DNA from: Paracoccaceae bacterium
GTDB lineage: Bacteria > Pseudomonadota > Alphaproteobacteria > Rhodobacterales > Rhodobacteraceae
Length of the DNA: 7,608 nt
Direction of reading: 5' to 3'
NCBI GenBank assembly: GCA_002712045.1
Contig: PARX01000021.1
Span: 30,308 to 37,915 of the forward strand
In this document: positions 5,644-7,608 of the stretch, piece after piece
How the letters are laid out: the number at the start of each line of letters is the position of its first letter
Position numbering within the stretch: position 1 is the first letter of the stretch
The notes under the pieces: model-generated
Told to the model about the DNA's origin: nothing
What the model saw: only the letters and a program-made list of their open reading frames with translations
The model's database searches: none
Program-made: the position numbers and the translations under genes

Positions 5644-7608
5644 TTAACCCCCTTCTAAATCTAGAGCTTCGAAAATAATTTTTTCTTGCTGCTCTTTGTG
5701 TTGGCTAGCCAGGCCAGTCGCAGGAGACGCTGAAGGCGGTCTGCCTACAAATTTTGCTCTTTTCGCTTTAATTTTTAGTTCTGATAAAATTACTTCTAAG
5801 TTAGGTTCCATAAAACTCCATGCACCCTGATTTTTGGGTTCTTCCTGACACCAAATCAATTGAGCATTTTTGAATCTATTTAGTTCCTTGATTAGCGCTT
5901 TTCCTGGAACAGGATATAATTGTTCCACTCTTAAAAGATAAATATGACTTAGATAATTAGAGTCTCTTTCCTTTAATAAGTCATAATATATTTTACCAGA
6001 GCATACGATGACACGCTTTATATTATTGTCTTGCTCTAAATTTAACGATGAGTTTTCTTTTTGAGCATCGTCCCATAAGACTCGGTGAAAACTAGAACCC
6101 TCAAGGAAGTCTTCTTGTTGGGATACTGCAAATTTGTTTCTAAGAAGCGATTTTGGTGTCATTAGAACGAGCGGTTTTCTGTAAGTTCGATGAAGTTGCC
6201 TACGTAATATATGAAAATAATTTGCTGGTGTGGTGCAATTTGCAATAATCCAATTTTCCTCAGCAGAGTTCTGTAAAAATCGTTCTAATCTAGCTGATGA
6301 GTGTTCTGGTCCTTGACCTTCAAAACCGTGTGGAAGCAACATAACCAATCCTGACATCCTGAGCCATTTACGTTCCCCAGATGAGATAAATTGGTCAAAC
6401 ATAATTTGTGCGCCATTTGCGAAATCACCAAATTGGGCTTCCCAAATAACCAAAGCATTCGGTTCCGATAAAGAATAGCCGTATTCAAAACCCAATATGG
6501 CATATTCTGATAACATACTATCAATTACCTCATAGTATTTTTGATTTTTATCAATCTGATTTAATGGAAAGAATCTATCTTCCGTGTTTTGATCAATTAA
6601 TACAGAATGTCTTTGGCTAAACGTGCCTCTAGCACTATCTTGCCCAGCCAACCTTACTGGAAAACCTTCAAGTAATAGTGATCCAAACGCTAGTGCTTCT
6701 CCTGTTGCCCAGTCTAAAGCTACACCCTCTTTTAGAATCTCTTTTTTAGATGCTAATTGGCGTTTGACTGTCTTGTGAAGTTCAAAACTTTTTGGAACAT
6801 CAGTTAGTGCTTTTGAAATTTTCTTAAATTGCGCAAGAGAAATGGCAGTAGTGCCTCGTTGATAATTTTCATTGTTTTGGTTCAAATGAGACCAGCGTCC
6901 ATCCAACCAATCGGCCTTGTTTGGTTGAAAGTTTTTTCCAGCTTCAAATTCATCATTTAAGATGTTCTGAAAATTCTTTTTTGATGCCTCTATTTCAGTA
7001 TGTGGAACTAAGCCATCTTTAATTAATCTTTCACTATATATTTCAAGAGTTGTTTTATGGTTTTTTATGGTCTTATACATTAGCGGTTGAGTAAACATTG
7101 GTTCATCACCCTCATTGTGACCGAACCTTCGATAACAAAAAATATCTAACACCACGTCTTTTGCAAATTTCTGGCGAAATTCTGTTGCTACTTTTGCTGC
7201 ATGTACAACAGCTTCAGGGTCATCGCCGTTTACATGGAATATTGGTGCTTCTACCATCAAAGCGATATCAGTTGGGTAGGGTGAAGATCTGCTGAAATGT
7301 GGAGCAGTTGTAAAACCAATTTGATTGTTTATTACAATATGCATTGTTCCACCCGTGCGATGACCTGTTAATCCAGAAAGACCAAAGCATTCTGCGACGA
7401 CTCCTTGTCCCGCAAATGCAGCGTCCCCGTGTAGTAAAATTGGCATTACGCTTCTTCTTGTATCGTCGTTGTACTGCTCTTGTTTTGCTCGGGCCTTCCC
7501 TAAAACAACTGGGTTTACAGCCTCCAGATGACTGGGATTTGCAGTTAGGGATAAATGAACTTTGTTTCCATCAAATTCTCTATCTGAACTTGCTCCCAGG
7601 TGGTATTT
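5644..7608 (-). CDS. sucA: 2-oxoglutarate dehydrogenase E1 subunit, C-terminal two thirds (5' end outside window)
   Basis: The thiamine-diphosphate-dependent E1 enzyme, which decarboxylates 2-oxoglutarate and succinylates the E2 lipoyl arm. The frame stays open to the window edge, giving 654 visible residues of a usual total near 950; roughly 300 N-terminal residues are missing. The ATG at 7446 is internal, since the codons before it read on in family sequence (KYHLGASSDREFDG at the edge, then NPSHLEAVNPVVLGKARAKQ). ThDP/Mg-binding GDAAFAGQG is at visible residues 61-69 and NNQIGF at 94-99; CYRRFGHNEGDEP (about 158-170) and GQDSARGTFSQRHSVL follow. PKSLLRN and the end ASPATGLASQHKEQQ match the C-terminal domain. 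No frameshift is seen. It is the first visible gene of the odh cluster; any promoter lies beyond 7608. Confidence 0.97.
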   Translation of the reverse strand, partial: KYHLGASSDREFDGNKVHLSLTANPSHLEAVNPVVLGKARAKQEQYNDDTRRSVMPILLHGDAAFAGQGVVAECFGLSGLTGHRTGGTMHIVINNQIGFTTAPHFSRSSPYPTDIALMVEAPIFHVNGDDPEAVVHAAKVATEFRQKFAKDVVLDIFCYRRFGHNEGDEPMFTQPLMYKTIKNHKTTLEIYSERLIKDGLVPHTEIEASKKNFQNILNDEFEAGKNFQPNKADWLDGRWSHLNQNNENYQRGTTAISLAQFKKISKALTDVPKSFELHKTVKRQLASKKEILKEGVALDWATGEALAFGSLLLEGFPVRLAGQDSARGTFSQRHSVLIDQNTEDRFFPLNQIDKNQKYYEVIDSMLSEYAILGFEYGYSLSEPNALVIWEAQFGDFANGAQIMFDQFISSGERKWLRMSGLVMLLPHGFEGQGPEHSSARLERFLQNSAEENWIIANCTTPANYFHILRRQLHRTYRKPLVLMTPKSLLRNKFAVSQQEDFLEGSSFHRVLWDDAQKENSSLNLEQDNNIKRVIVCSGKIYYDLLKERDSNYLSHIYLLRVEQLYPVPGKALIKELNRFKNAQLIWCQEEPKNQGAWSFMEPNLEVILSELKIKAKRAKFVGRPPSASPATGLASQHKEQQEKIIFEALDLEGG
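5648..5654 (-). promoter_or_regulatory. Ribosome binding site of sucB
   Basis: On the minus strand AAGGGGG lies seven bases before the sucB ATG, inside the final Glu-Gly-Gly codons of sucA. It is the strongest ribosome site in the window and fixes the sucB start. Continued high synthesis of E2 relative to E1 would fit the complex stoichiometry. Confidence 0.65.

Noticed and set aside
6285..6524. Minus-strand open frame within sucA in another frame.
   Set aside because: It overlaps highly conserved sucA sequence and resembles no known protein.
7098..7295. Small + strand open frame opposite sucA.
   Set aside because: It is a shadow of the ThDP-binding region of sucA; its composition (Leu, His and Arg runs) is typical of antisense frames.

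Overview
The window looks like chromosome of a free-living, AT-rich alphaproteobacterium. This rests on gene content and protein flavour: a GPH-type MFS, DUF3833 and SDR trio of the kind seen in Rhodobacterales and relatives, next to an alphaproteobacterial-type 2-oxoglutarate dehydrogenase cluster. The proteins are rich in Lys, Asn and Ile, as in low-GC marine lineages. I cannot assign a genus. Coding density is very high. No mobile element, CRISPR array, tRNA or rRNA is visible, and no gene-free stretch exceeds about 90 bases.

Left part (1-1645, + strand): the 3' end of a tightly packed operon. It holds the C-terminal third of a GPH/MFS_2 membrane transporter (cut by the window edge), a membrane-anchored DUF3833 protein and a short-chain dehydrogenase. 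Each junction overlaps (1 base, then 4 bases), so translation is probably coupled. Similar trios, as I recall, belong to the singlet-oxygen (RpoE/ChrR) response region of Rhodobacter sphaeroides, near fatty-acid-modifying enzymes. That link is inference, because the upstream genes are outside the window.

Middle (1646-2375, + strand): an 85-base gap with two related palindromes of TTTGTGATC type, 52 bases apart centre to centre. They overlap two candidate promoters and are followed by a GntR-family (FCD-type) regulator. The layout suggests autoregulation. I place its start at an internal ATG (1731), not at the longest possible TTG start (1683).

Right part (2394-7608, - strand): a 2-oxoglutarate dehydrogenase operon read right to left: sucA (E1, 5' end beyond the window), sucB (E2), a Glyoxalase_3-type VOC protein, and lpd (E3). 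Spacings are 3 bases, a 1-base overlap and 2 bases. The three enzyme subunits together convert 2-oxoglutarate, CoA and NAD+ to succinyl-CoA, CO2 and NADH. The VOC gene lies inside this enzyme cluster with no known role there and is the most intriguing protein-level feature. The GntR gene converges on lpd with only 18 bases between stop codons, and a candidate terminator for the GntR transcript lies inside the lpd coding end.

Most of the window is ordinary metabolism. I see no clear novel system. The items most worth checking are the VOC gene embedded in the complex operon, the paired operators, and the stress-operon identity of the left part.
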